A stretch of 64,000 nucleotides of DNA, taken from the NCBI GenBank assembly GCA_036013505.1, contig CP107851.1, positions 5,358,001-5,422,000 on the forward strand. Reading direction: 5' to 3'. The position numbers and the translations under genes were made by a program. Positions 16,989 through 23,547 of this stretch are shown here, piece by piece (position 1 is the stretch's first letter; each line of letters opens with the position of its first letter). Source of the DNA: Streptomyces sp. NBC_00510 (lineage in GTDB: Bacteria > Actinomycetota > Actinomycetes > Streptomycetales > Streptomycetaceae). The notes under the pieces were generated by a model, which saw nothing but the letters and a program-made list of their open reading frames with translations, searched no databases and was not told where the DNA came from.

Positions 16989-18257
16989 GTGGCGTCGAAC
17001 GAGCCTGCCCTGATACCTGGACAGCAACAGGGGTCCGCCACCGCGTACTCCGAGTGGGACACCGCCGAGTGGAACATCGCCGCCGGCTGGAATCCCCCGG
17101 CCGCCGAGCAGGCACCGCCGACGAAGAACGCGATCGACGGCTGGGACACCGGCCAGTGGAACATGGCAGCCGGCTGGTTCGACGCGGCGGCCGCCGAGGC
17201 GACGACCTCCCAGGACACCACGTCCGCGGGGTACGAGGCCGCGGGGTACGAGGCGCCTGAGGTCGCCGGCCCCGCCCCCGCCCACCCGCTCCCCGAGCAC
17301 ATCGAGGCCTTCGACGGCGCCGGGGACTTCGAGGACCCCGACACCTTCGAGAGCGCGCCCTACGAGGGCCCGCAGGCCGAGCCGTGGAACCCCACCGAGG
17401 AGTCCGCCGGCCCCCGTCGCGCCCGGCACCGCGTCGCCAAGCAGCGCTCCATGGGCCGTGGTTCGGCGGTCTTCGGGGTCGCGGCCGTGGCCGTGCTGGG
17501 CGTCGGAGGGGTGGCCACCGCCGAGGGCAAGAACCCGCTCCCCGTCTCCCTGCCCGAGGTCTCCCACCTGCCCGGCATCGGAGCCCTCGTCGACGACGAC
17601 AGCGCCCCCGAGGCCAAGCAGGTCGCCGAGGCCCTCAGCCCCGACGCGGGTGAGGCGCTGCGCAACCGCATCCTCGACCAGGCCCAGCAGCAGCGGAACG
17701 CCGCCGACCGGTCCGCCCGGAACGCCGCACAGCAGGAGGCGGTGGCCAAGGCCGCCAAGTCCGCGGCGGCGGAGCGGGTCCGCGCCGAGGCCGCCGCCAA
17801 GAAGAAGGCCGTGGCGGAGGCCGCGAAGAAGCTCGAGGCCGCCCGCCTGGCCGAGCTCGCCAAGAGCTTCGTCAAGCCGGTCACCTCGTACACGCTGACC
17901 GCCGGCTTCGGCGAGTCCAGCTCGCTGTGGGCCAACACCCACACCGGCCAGGACTTCGCCGCCCCGACCGGCACCCCGGTCAAGGCCATCCACAGCGGCA
18001 CCATCACCGAGGCCGGCTGGGCCGGTTCGTACGGCTACCGCATCATCCTGACCCTCGACGACGGCACCGAGCTCTGGTACTGCCACCTCTCCTCGATGAT
18101 CGTCACCTCCGGCAAGGTCAACACCGGTGACACCATCGGCCGAGTCGGCGCCACGGGCAACGTCACCGGCCCGCACCTGCACCTCGAGGTGCGCCCCGGT
18201 GGAGGCGACCCGATCGGCCCGATGGGCTGGCTGCGCAGCAAGGGCCTGTCCGTCTGA
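16989..18257 (+). CDS. M23-family peptidoglycan endopeptidase under riboswitch control
   Basis: A 422-aa cell-wall hydrolase. The N-terminal half contains two near-identical tryptophan motifs, SEWDTAEWNIAAGW and DGWDTGQWNMAAGW, and an acidic region. A hydrophobic helix (FGVAAVAVLGVGGVATA, ~157-173) acts as anchor or signal. A long Ala/Lys-rich coiled coil follows at ~240-295, then the M23 (lysostaphin-like) domain at ~305-420. The zinc ligands are visible as HTGQDFAAPTG (H, D) and GPHLHLEVRP (HxH). M23 enzymes cut peptide cross-links in peptidoglycan. GTG 16989 follows GGAAAGGAG by ~9 nt, and the residues encoded before it overlap the riboswitch, so this start is preferred. The riboswitch ties expression to c-di-AMP, which governs osmotic balance and spore germination in this genus. 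Confidence 0.9.
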   Translation: MASNEPALIPGQQQGSATAYSEWDTAEWNIAAGWNPPAAEQAPPTKNAIDGWDTGQWNMAAGWFDAAAAEATTSQDTTSAGYEAAGYEAPEVAGPAPAHPLPEHIEAFDGAGDFEDPDTFESAPYEGPQAEPWNPTEESAGPRRARHRVAKQRSMGRGSAVFGVAAVAVLGVGGVATAEGKNPLPVSLPEVSHLPGIGALVDDDSAPEAKQVAEALSPDAGEALRNRILDQAQQQRNAADRSARNAAQQEAVAKAAKSAAAERVRAEAAAKKKAVAEAAKKLEAARLAELAKSFVKPVTSYTLTAGFGESSSLWANTHTGQDFAAPTGTPVKAIHSGTITEAGWAGSYGYRIILTLDDGTELWYCHLSSMIVTSGKVNTGDTIGRVGATGNVTGPHLHLEVRPGGGDPIGPMGWLRSKGLSV

Positions 18258-18276
18258 GCGACCGGCCCCACGGACT

Positions 18277-18318
18277 CCGGCGGTCCTGGTGACACCCCCC
18301 GTCACCCAGGGCCGCCGG
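18277..18318 (+). terminator. Hairpin terminator after the M23 gene
   Basis: CCGGCGGTCCTGGTGAC pairs imperfectly with GTCACCCAGGGCCGCCGG across a short C-rich loop, 20 bp after the stop codon. It also faces the convergent gene ending at 18357. Confidence 0.65.
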
Positions 18319-18356
18319 TCCGTTTCGCGGGACGCCTACGGGACGCCTGCGGACGC

Positions 18357-18638
18357 TTACGGGACGACGAAGTTGTAGAGCTCGGCGATCCTCGGCGGTC
18401 CGCTCGGTTCGGGGAAACCGGACTCCTTGGCGGCGGGCAACATGATCTCCATGAAGGCCTCGAGTGCCTGCGCGGACTGCCAGACGTTCACCAGCCGCAG
18501 ACCCTCGTTGGTGATCACGGCGGCATGCGAGAGCAGCCCCGCGGGAGGATGCTCGGGCCCGAACCCCGCGCGGTGGTTCGCCTCCTCGTACTGCAGCGCC
18601 GTCACACCGGGGAACTCGACCTCCGCCAGGATCGGCAT
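18357..18638 (-). CDS. Small ferredoxin-fold-like protein, possibly antibiotic-monooxygenase-type
   Basis: A 93-aa soluble protein beginning MPILAEVEFPGVTALQYEEAN. The order of elements, with a strand start, a helix with YEEANH, a middle strand (LRLVNVWQS), a helix (ALEAFMEIMLPAAKE) and a last strand (IAELYNFVVP), matches the dimeric alpha/beta-barrel folds of the ABM group. I see no cofactor or catalytic residue, so no reaction is assigned. ATG 18638 is preceded by GGGAGG at good spacing; longer forms add an Arg-rich, non-homologous start. It is a single gene between convergent and co-directional neighbours. Confidence 0.7.
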   Translation of the reverse strand: MPILAEVEFPGVTALQYEEANHRAGFGPEHPPAGLLSHAAVITNEGLRLVNVWQSAQALEAFMEIMLPAAKESGFPEPSGPPRIAELYNFVVP

Positions 18639-18737
18639 GGGGACCTCCCGCTTCCCACCGACACGCCTACGCCCCAATTTCCTCCGGCTGCACCCCGGCC
18701 GCAATCCGGCCGGGGTCCGGCGACGAGGCCGACGAGG

Positions 18738-19502
18738 CTAGAGCGCCTCCAGCCGGACGTCCGCGGAGTCGCACGCCGCCGTCTCGTCGGAGTACACCTC
18801 GCACACCGGACGTCCGTCGGGGGTCATCGTGTGTTCGACCTCCCAGAGGCTGATCTCCTCGCCGGTCTCCAGCAGGAAGGCGTGCTCGTACAGCGTCCAG
18901 CCGGCGACCCTGCCCGTGCCGATCCGCGTGTGCCGCCCGGTGACGTACGCGATGTCGTGGCCCACCGCCGAACCCAGCCGGCTGCGCAGCTCCTCGCCCG
19001 GTACGTCCGTGTTCTCGGCCCGCCGGAGCACCCGCCACGCGTGCTCCGCGGAGTGGTCCGCCGTGTACTGCCGGGGCCCCGGCGTCAGGTCCATCGCCAT
19101 CTGCGGCAGCCGCGCCAGCCAGTCCGCCGCCTCCGCCTCCAGCTCCTCCGGAGAGGGCTCACCGAAGCGGGCGTCGATCGCGTGCTGGGCGGCGGCCAGC
19201 TCATCCGGGTCGGAGTACACCTCGTACAGCGGTTCGTCGTCGCCCGGGCCGGTGTTGTGCTCGATCTCCCACAGCAGCTGCGTGCTGCCGTCGGCCAGCA
19301 GGAACGTGTGCCGCAACGTCCTGCGGCTCAGCCTGCGCGGCGGGCCCTTGCGCTGGCGGAAGGACGCCAGCTCCGTGCAGCCCATCAGCGCGGTGGCCAG
19401 CCGTCCCAGCACGCGGTCGTCGACGTCGAAGGCGTTCTGCGCCCTGGCCAGCACCACCTCGACGTCCGCCGGACCCGCCCCACCTGGTCGCGCGTTCCCC
19501 AT
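18738..19502 (-). CDS. DUF6227 family protein
   Basis: A 254-aa soluble protein of unknown function restricted to Streptomyces-type actinobacteria. The motif VVLARAQNAFDVDD near the N-terminus and HTFLLADGSTQLLWEIEHN in the first half are typical of the family. The second half repeats the same theme (TLYEHAFLLETGEEISLWEVEHT), showing that the protein is an internal duplication of an ~110-residue unit, each ending with a YSD(E/P) element. ATG 19502 was chosen because AGGAGG lies 6 nt upstream. It is divergent from the PfkB-type kinase gene. Confidence 0.8.
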   Translation of the reverse strand: MGNARPGGAGPADVEVVLARAQNAFDVDDRVLGRLATALMGCTELASFRQRKGPPRRLSRRTLRHTFLLADGSTQLLWEIEHNTGPGDDEPLYEVYSDPDELAAAQHAIDARFGEPSPEELEAEAADWLARLPQMAMDLTPGPRQYTADHSAEHAWRVLRRAENTDVPGEELRSRLGSAVGHDIAYVTGRHTRIGTGRVAGWTLYEHAFLLETGEEISLWEVEHTMTPDGRPVCEVYSDETAACDSADVRLEAL

Positions 19503-19663
19503 GCGGTCCTCCTGCTCACGGCATTCCCCGCGCACCATTGCGAGCACTCAGCGTAGTGGCATCGACGCTCTGCGCGTCGGGTCTCCCGGAAAAATGGTGC
19601 ACCCCTACCCGTAGGAGGCGCGTAAGACGCGAAACGTACGCTCCCTGCTGCCACTATGCGCCC

Positions 19664-20533
19664 ATGCGCGCACTCTTCGTAGGCCTCTGCACCCTTGATG
19701 TCATCACCCTCGTCGACCACGTCCCGGCCCCGAACGAGAAACTCACCGCCCGCACCCAGACCGTCGCCGCCGGCGGCCCCGCGACCGGCGCCGCCGCCAC
19801 CTTCGCCCACCTCGGCGGCGAGGCCGTCCTGCTCACCGCCTTCGGCGGCCACGCCCTCGCCGGCGCCATCGACGCCGACCTCGCGGCCCTCGGCGTCGAC
19901 GTCATCAACCTCACCGCGGACTCCCCCGCACCCCCCGCGGTCTCGACCATCCTGGTCACCGCCGCCACCGGCGACCGCGCCGTCGCCTCCACCAACGTGG
20001 CCTCAGGGACCTCCGTGTCCCCGCCCGGAGACCTCTCCGTCCTCGTCGGCGACGCCGACGTCGTGCTCGTCGACGCCCACCACCCCGCCCTCGCCGTCCC
20101 CGCCGCCCGCCTCGCCCGCGCCGCCGGGGTCCCCACCCTCCTGGACGCGGGCAGCTGGCGCCCCGCCACGCCCACCCTGCTCCCCTACGTCGACGTCGCC
20201 GTCTGCTCCGCCGACTTCCACCCCCCGGGCACCTCCACCCCGGCCGAGGTCCTCGCCTTCCTCCACGACGCCGGCGTCCGCTGGACCGCCGTCACCCAGG
20301 GCCCGTCCCCCATCCTCCGGCCCGAGGGGCAGATCCCCGTCCCCGCCGTCACCCCCGTCGTCGACACCCTCGGCGCCGGCGACGTCCTCCACGGCGCCCT
20401 CGCCCACCACCTCGCCGCCCACATCACGCCCCGCCTCACCCCACCCGCCTTCGACACCGCCCTCGCCTTCGCGGCGGACGTCGCGTCCCGCTCCTGCGGC
20501 TCATTCGGCACGCGTGCGTGGATGCGGGCGTGA
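19664..20533 (+). CDS. PfkB-family sugar or nucleoside kinase
   Basis: A 289-aa soluble kinase of the ribokinase/PfkB family. The N-terminal signature AGGPATGAAATFAHLGG contains the substrate-binding glycines, and the C-terminal signature DTLGAGDVLHGALAHHLA contains the catalytic Asp of the GAGD anion hole. The family phosphorylates sugars, fructose phosphates or nucleosides with ATP; the substrate cannot be assigned here because no transporter or catabolic gene adjoins it. ATG 19664 was chosen because the protein reads MRALFVGLCTLDVITLVDHV from there, which is the canonical first strand. Third-position GC is extremely high, as in well-adapted genes. Confidence 0.85.
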   Translation: MRALFVGLCTLDVITLVDHVPAPNEKLTARTQTVAAGGPATGAAATFAHLGGEAVLLTAFGGHALAGAIDADLAALGVDVINLTADSPAPPAVSTILVTAATGDRAVASTNVASGTSVSPPGDLSVLVGDADVVLVDAHHPALAVPAARLARAAGVPTLLDAGSWRPATPTLLPYVDVAVCSADFHPPGTSTPAEVLAFLHDAGVRWTAVTQGPSPILRPEGQIPVPAVTPVVDTLGAGDVLHGALAHHLAAHITPRLTPPAFDTALAFAADVASRSCGSFGTRAWMRA

Positions 20534-20558
20534 GCCCGTCCGTCCCCGGGACCGGCGT

Positions 20559-20783
20559 TCAGGACCGCCCGCGGCTCCGCCCCGCGAACAGCGTGAACAA
20601 CACCACGCTCACCCCGAGCACGGCCCACCCCACGGCGGTCTCCGACAACGAGGTCTGCGTCCGCTTCGGCAGCAGCGACAGGCACCCGAGCACGACGAAC
20701 ATCGCCCCCAGGTAACTGAGCCCCGCCGTCAGCACCCACCGCATCATCCGGCCCGACCGCACGTTCGGCGACTGTTTGCCCAT
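20559..20783 (-). CDS. Two-helix membrane miniprotein A
   Basis: A 74-aa protein with two hydrophobic helices (VLTAGLSYLGAMFVVLGCLSL and VGWAVLGVSVVLFTLFAG), separated by a short polar loop (KRTQTSLSE) and with basic ends. It is clearly related to the 75-aa protein encoded at 20967-21194: both share VLT near the start, LLP before the loop, TQ(T/A)S(L/F)S, and VGW at the second helix. The two probably arose by duplication. The function is unknown; topology suggests an inner-membrane hairpin. Confidence 0.65.
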   Translation of the reverse strand: MGKQSPNVRSGRMMRWVLTAGLSYLGAMFVVLGCLSLLPKRTQTSLSETAVGWAVLGVSVVLFTLFAGRSRGRS

Positions 20784-20966
20784 GGGGATCCCGCCCTGTT
20801 CCTCGACGATGTCGCGACACCGGGGGCCGGTCACGCCCGGCCCCTCCGCAGTGCTTCAACGCCCGCCCACAGTCCCCGACACGGGCGCACGAAGTCGCGA
20901 ATTCACGGGTGTTGCTCACGGGACTGGTGTGAATGGGCTATCGGCGGCCGGTGGGATGCCGTGGCC

Positions 20967-21194
20967 TCATCGCTCGCGTGGCCTTGTAGCCCAAAAGACG
21001 AGCGCGCTGATCGCGGTGCCAATCAGGAACACCAGCCATCCGACCTCGGCGTCGGAGAACGAGGCTTGCGTGGCATCCGGGAGGAGAGCCAGGCCGACAG
21101 GCACGAAGATGGCCGCGACCATGTAACTCCCGACGAGTGTCAGCACGCCGCGAAGAATCCTGCTGCGCATTGCTGACTGCATGCCATTGCTCAT
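20967..21194 (-). CDS. Two-helix membrane miniprotein B (paralogue of A)
   Basis: A 75-aa protein with two hydrophobic helices (VGSYMVAAIFVPVGLALL and GWLVFLIGTAISALVFWA) around a DATQASFSDAE loop. It parallels the neighbouring 74-aa protein in length, loop position and several residues. It lies 18 bp downstream of the secreted protein gene at 21213 on the same strand and may be co-transcribed. Base composition is less extreme in GC than in the surrounding core genes, which suggests acquired DNA. The function is unknown. Confidence 0.65.
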   Translation of the reverse strand: MSNGMQSAMRSRILRGVLTLVGSYMVAAIFVPVGLALLPDATQASFSDAEVGWLVFLIGTAISALVFWATRPRER

Positions 21195-21212
21195 TCTGGT
21201 GCTCCGGTCTTG

Positions 21213-21701
21213 CTACTTGATGATGTTGTGACACTGGGTTCCGCGCTTGGCTCCGGCGGCGAAAAAGTCTGCGCACGCCTTTCCGTAGTGCTTCAACGTC
21301 CGTCGCGTCGTGTCGATGCGGCCCATCGGGCTCAGGTCTGCGCAGCTCTGATGTACGGGGCCCTTGCTGACGAGGTACGTGCGACCATCCGTGTCGGAGT
21401 ACCGCCAGTCGATGTGCCAGTTGCACCAGCGGCCGCCGGCCGTGTCACCGCCGAGGGTGTCCTGGATGGACGCCTCCTCCCGAGTGATCGTGCGCCCCGA
21501 GCCCTGGATGAAATGGCCGATGGACGTCGTCGGCAGGCAGAGTTCGACGCCCTTCGCGTCGAAGCAGAAGCCGGTGACCTTCCCGTACCCCACGGCACTT
21601 GCCGACGCGGGCGTCGAGAAGCTGATCACCGTCGCGACTGCCGTGGACGTGGCCAGGGCGACCTGCGACACGTATCGCGTCACCGCGTTCACTCGACCCA
21701 T
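21213..21701 (-). CDS. Secreted cysteine-containing protein
   Basis: A 162-aa exported protein. The signal peptide runs from MGRVNAVTRYVSQVAL through a hydrophobic core to cleavage near ASASA. The mature part contains six cysteines (GFCFDAK, ELCLPTT, WCNWHIDW, HQSCADL, KACADF and TQCHNI), enough for three disulphides, and aromatic-rich strands. Short secreted proteins with this YSDTDGRTY...GKAC...CHNI layout are common in Streptomyces and have no firm function. ATG 21701 follows GGAGGGAT; longer in-frame starts lack a signal peptide. It sits in an accessory patch of lower GC. Confidence 0.7.
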   Translation of the reverse strand: MGRVNAVTRYVSQVALATSTAVATVISFSTPASASAVGYGKVTGFCFDAKGVELCLPTTSIGHFIQGSGRTITREEASIQDTLGGDTAGGRWCNWHIDWRYSDTDGRTYLVSKGPVHQSCADLSPMGRIDTTRRTLKHYGKACADFFAAGAKRGTQCHNIIK

Positions 21702-21789
21702 GGGATCCCTCCGATGCTGCTCTTGATGTCGTGACGCACCAGGAACGGCGGATCGGATTCGGGCGATACGTGGTGTTGCGTGCCGGTGA

Positions 21790-22160
21790 CACAAGGTCGC
21801 TCGGGGGAGTGGTGCAGGAACCTTTAAGCCACAGTCCTGCAACCGAGGTTGCCGCATTCCTGACGGCACGGCCACGGCGTGGTCCTCTGGTCATTGGGCT
21901 CCTGGCAGTCAGGGGTACGGGTTCGAGGTCACCGTCGCGGATCTGGTGGACAACTCGATCGACGCCCGAGCCAAGGACGTCCGGGACGGGGATCAGTTGG
22001 TCAGCCTGCTGGTCATCGACGACGGCAAGGCGATGTCCGAGGAGGAGCTGGACATGGCCATCACCGGCGGCGGCACGGAGTACATGAACTTCGGCGTGCA
22101 GTCGCTGGACCCGTCAAAAAGGCCGCCGGGCAGCCGGCTCAAGGCTGCGTATCGGACGCG
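21790..22160 (+). pseudogene. Remnant of a GHKL ATPase (MutL/MORC-like, restriction-system type)
   Basis: Translation from about 21,790 gives a stretch with no good start, then GYGFEVTVADLVDNSIDARA at 21919-21980 and LLVIDDGKAMSEEELDMAI at 22007-22063. These match the N box (E/D..DNSIDA) and G1 box (DDGxxM) of GHKL ATPases, especially the MutL/MORC-like ATPases that accompany Vsr and Z1 helicases in restriction-type systems. After the G1 box the frame degrades; GSRLKAA near 22130 may be a relic of the G2 box. It ends head-on against the vsr gene. The ATP-lid, the transducer domain and the N-terminal helix are missing, so I call it a decayed fragment. Confidence 0.55.
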
Positions 22161-22197
22161 CCGAGATGCGGACGTGCGCGGCGCGGTATGGCCACCG

Positions 22198-22620
22198 TCA
22201 CCGGAGGGCGCGACGGCCTTCGACGGCTGCACGCACACGGACGACCGCGTCCTGGACCGTCTCGTGCTCCCACACCCGCACCGACAGCCAGCCCGCTTCC
22301 GCGAGCCGGGCATCGGTCTCCTGGTCGCGGGACCGATTGCCCTCGATCTTGGCGCGCCAGAACTCCTGGTTGTTCTTCGGCCAGGTCGCGTGCTCCGGGC
22401 AGGCGTGCCAGAAGCAGCCGTCCACGAAAACGGCGACTCGGGACGGCCCGAAGACGATGTCCGCCTCGCGGCGCACGCCTTTGACGGGCCTCTTGTGGAC
22501 GCGGTAGCGCAGTCCGGCGGCGTGGAGGGCGCGACGCAGCGCCATCTCCACCCCCGTGTCCCGGCTGCGTTGCCGGCTCATCCGGGCTCGAATCTGGGGG
22601 GTCGTCTCCAAACGCCTCAC
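22198..22620 (-). CDS. vsr: Very short patch repair (Vsr) endonuclease
   Basis: A 140-aa mismatch-nicking enzyme. Diagnostic segments are MSRQRSRDTGVEMALRRALH at the N-terminus, RREADIVFGPSRVAVFVDGCFWHACPEH in the core (the catalytic Asp in FVDG and the structural zinc Cys/His ligands), EFWRAKIEGNRSRD, and VRVWEHE at the end. Vsr cuts T:G mismatches produced by deamination at cytosine-methylated sites and normally sits beside a Dcm-type methyltransferase. None is present here; instead a decayed GHKL ATPase lies convergently downstream. The start is uncertain: GTG 22620 gives a full N-terminal helix, while ATG 22581 gives 127 residues. Confidence 0.85.
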   Translation of the reverse strand: MRRLETTPQIRARMSRQRSRDTGVEMALRRALHAAGLRYRVHKRPVKGVRREADIVFGPSRVAVFVDGCFWHACPEHATWPKNNQEFWRAKIEGNRSRDQETDARLAEAGWLSVRVWEHETVQDAVVRVRAAVEGRRALR

Positions 22621-22729
22621 ACGCCCATTCTGCCGCTTGTGACGCCGACGGCCGTCGGCGCTCGACCGGCTTGTGGCCCGTGTGCGCGTCCCGCGCGACG
22701 CGCACGCGCCGCGGGCGGAGCATGGGGCC

Positions 22730-23113
22730 ATGAGGCAGAGCGAGACGCCGGTCACGGATGGGTTCGAGCAGGCGATGGAGGCGTTGCGGAGGGCGCCGTA
22801 CGGGGCGGTGGACGAGGCGTTGTGGGAGGTGGAGGGGAGCGTGTTGCGGGAGGTGCGGGGGCATTTGGAGGCGTGGGAGCGGGTGGTGCGGGGGCTGGAG
22901 GCGGGGCGGGGGGCGGCGCGGGGGGAGCTGGTGTGCCGGGACGGGGTGGCCGGGCTGGTGCGGAGGCTGCCGGGGCCGGTGGCGGAGTTGTTCGGGGAGT
23001 CGCTGGGGGAGGTGGACGGCCGGTACATCGAGCTGACGGTGGAGGACGCGGCCGCGCCGGGCGGTGAGGGCGGCTGGTGGTGGGGGCGGCGGCCGCGCGC
23101 AGGGTGGGCGTGA
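22730..23113 (+). CDS. Conserved-looking hypothetical helical protein
   Basis: A 127-aa soluble protein. Residues 1-~95 are predicted helical with alternating charged and hydrophobic residues (GFEQAMEALRRAPYGAVDEALWEVEG and EVRGHLEAWERVVRGLEAGRG); the last third has ELTVEDAA and a Gly/Trp/Arg-rich tail (GGWWWGRRPRAG). I recognise no family. ATG 22730 was chosen since the 19 residues encoded upstream overlap sequence that looks intergenic. It precedes the DUF2277 gene by 25 bp on the same strand and may share its transcript. Confidence 0.6.
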   Translation: MRQSETPVTDGFEQAMEALRRAPYGAVDEALWEVEGSVLREVRGHLEAWERVVRGLEAGRGAARGELVCRDGVAGLVRRLPGPVAELFGESLGEVDGRYIELTVEDAAAPGGEGGWWWGRRPRAGWA

Positions 23114-23138
23114 CAGTGGGTGCGGGCACACTGGAGCC

Positions 23139-23357
23139 ATGTGCCGAAGCATCAAGACCCTGCGCCCGCCGATGACGCCCGAGGTCGGCGAAGAGGACAT
23201 CCGGGCCGCGGCCCTGCAGTACGTGCGGAAGATCTCCGGGTTCCGGGCGCCGGCGGCGCACAACCGGGAGGCGTTCGAGGAGGCGGTGGACGCGGTGGCG
23301 GCGGCCACGCGGGAGTTGCTGGACGGGATCCAGGTGCGGGGCCAGAGGGCCTCCTAG
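23139..23357 (+). CDS. DUF2277 family protein
   Basis: A 72-aa soluble protein. The opening MCRSIKTLRPP and the following EEDIRAAALQYVRKISGFRAPAAHN are diagnostic of DUF2277, a family widespread in actinobacteria and proteobacteria with no known function. It is a single folded unit of mostly helical character with one conserved Cys at position 2. ATG 23139 gives exactly the family's usual N-terminus; longer forms are non-homologous. Confidence 0.88.
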   Translation: MCRSIKTLRPPMTPEVGEEDIRAAALQYVRKISGFRAPAAHNREAFEEAVDAVAAATRELLDGIQVRGQRAS

Positions 23358-23390
23358 TCCCTGCGGGTGGTTCCCCGCAGCGGCGTGACG

Positions 23391-23418
23391 TTGAGTGGTG
23401 GCCGGGTGACGGTAGGTT
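23391..23418 (+). promoter_or_regulatory. Candidate promoter of a 28-aa peptide gene
   Basis: TTGAGT (23391-23396) and TAGGTT (23413-23418) are separated by 16 bp, about 45 bp upstream of the small peptide ATG. This is a good housekeeping-type match for a streptomycete, judged by eye. Confidence 0.4.
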
Positions 23419-23460
23419 ATCTCCTGCTCGAAACAGTCCGCCGCTGCACTGAGGTGTGCC

Positions 23461-23547
23461 ATGTCCGTTGTCCGTAGGGCCCTCGTCGTCACCGCTCTCA
23501 CCGCCGTGCTGCTGGCCAGCGCCGTCGTGTGCCAGTCAGCGGAGTGA
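23461..23547 (+). CDS. Putative 28-aa hydrophobic peptide
   Basis: A short open frame encodes MSVVRRALVV followed by a hydrophobic Ala/Leu/Val segment and ends CQSAE. It looks like a membrane-inserted or signal-peptide-like micropeptide. Support comes from a GAGGTG ribosome-binding site 5 nt upstream and a good promoter at 23391-23418. Its last codons overlap the 3' end of the convergent DUF6114 gene by 12 bp. It could instead be the leader of nothing; no family was recognised. Confidence 0.35.
   Translation: MSVVRRALVVTALTAVLLASAVVCQSAE

Noticed and set aside
22139..23308. Long minus-strand frames over the 127-aa and DUF2277 genes
   Set aside because: Pro/Arg-rich shadows; DUF2277 on the plus strand is a firm match.
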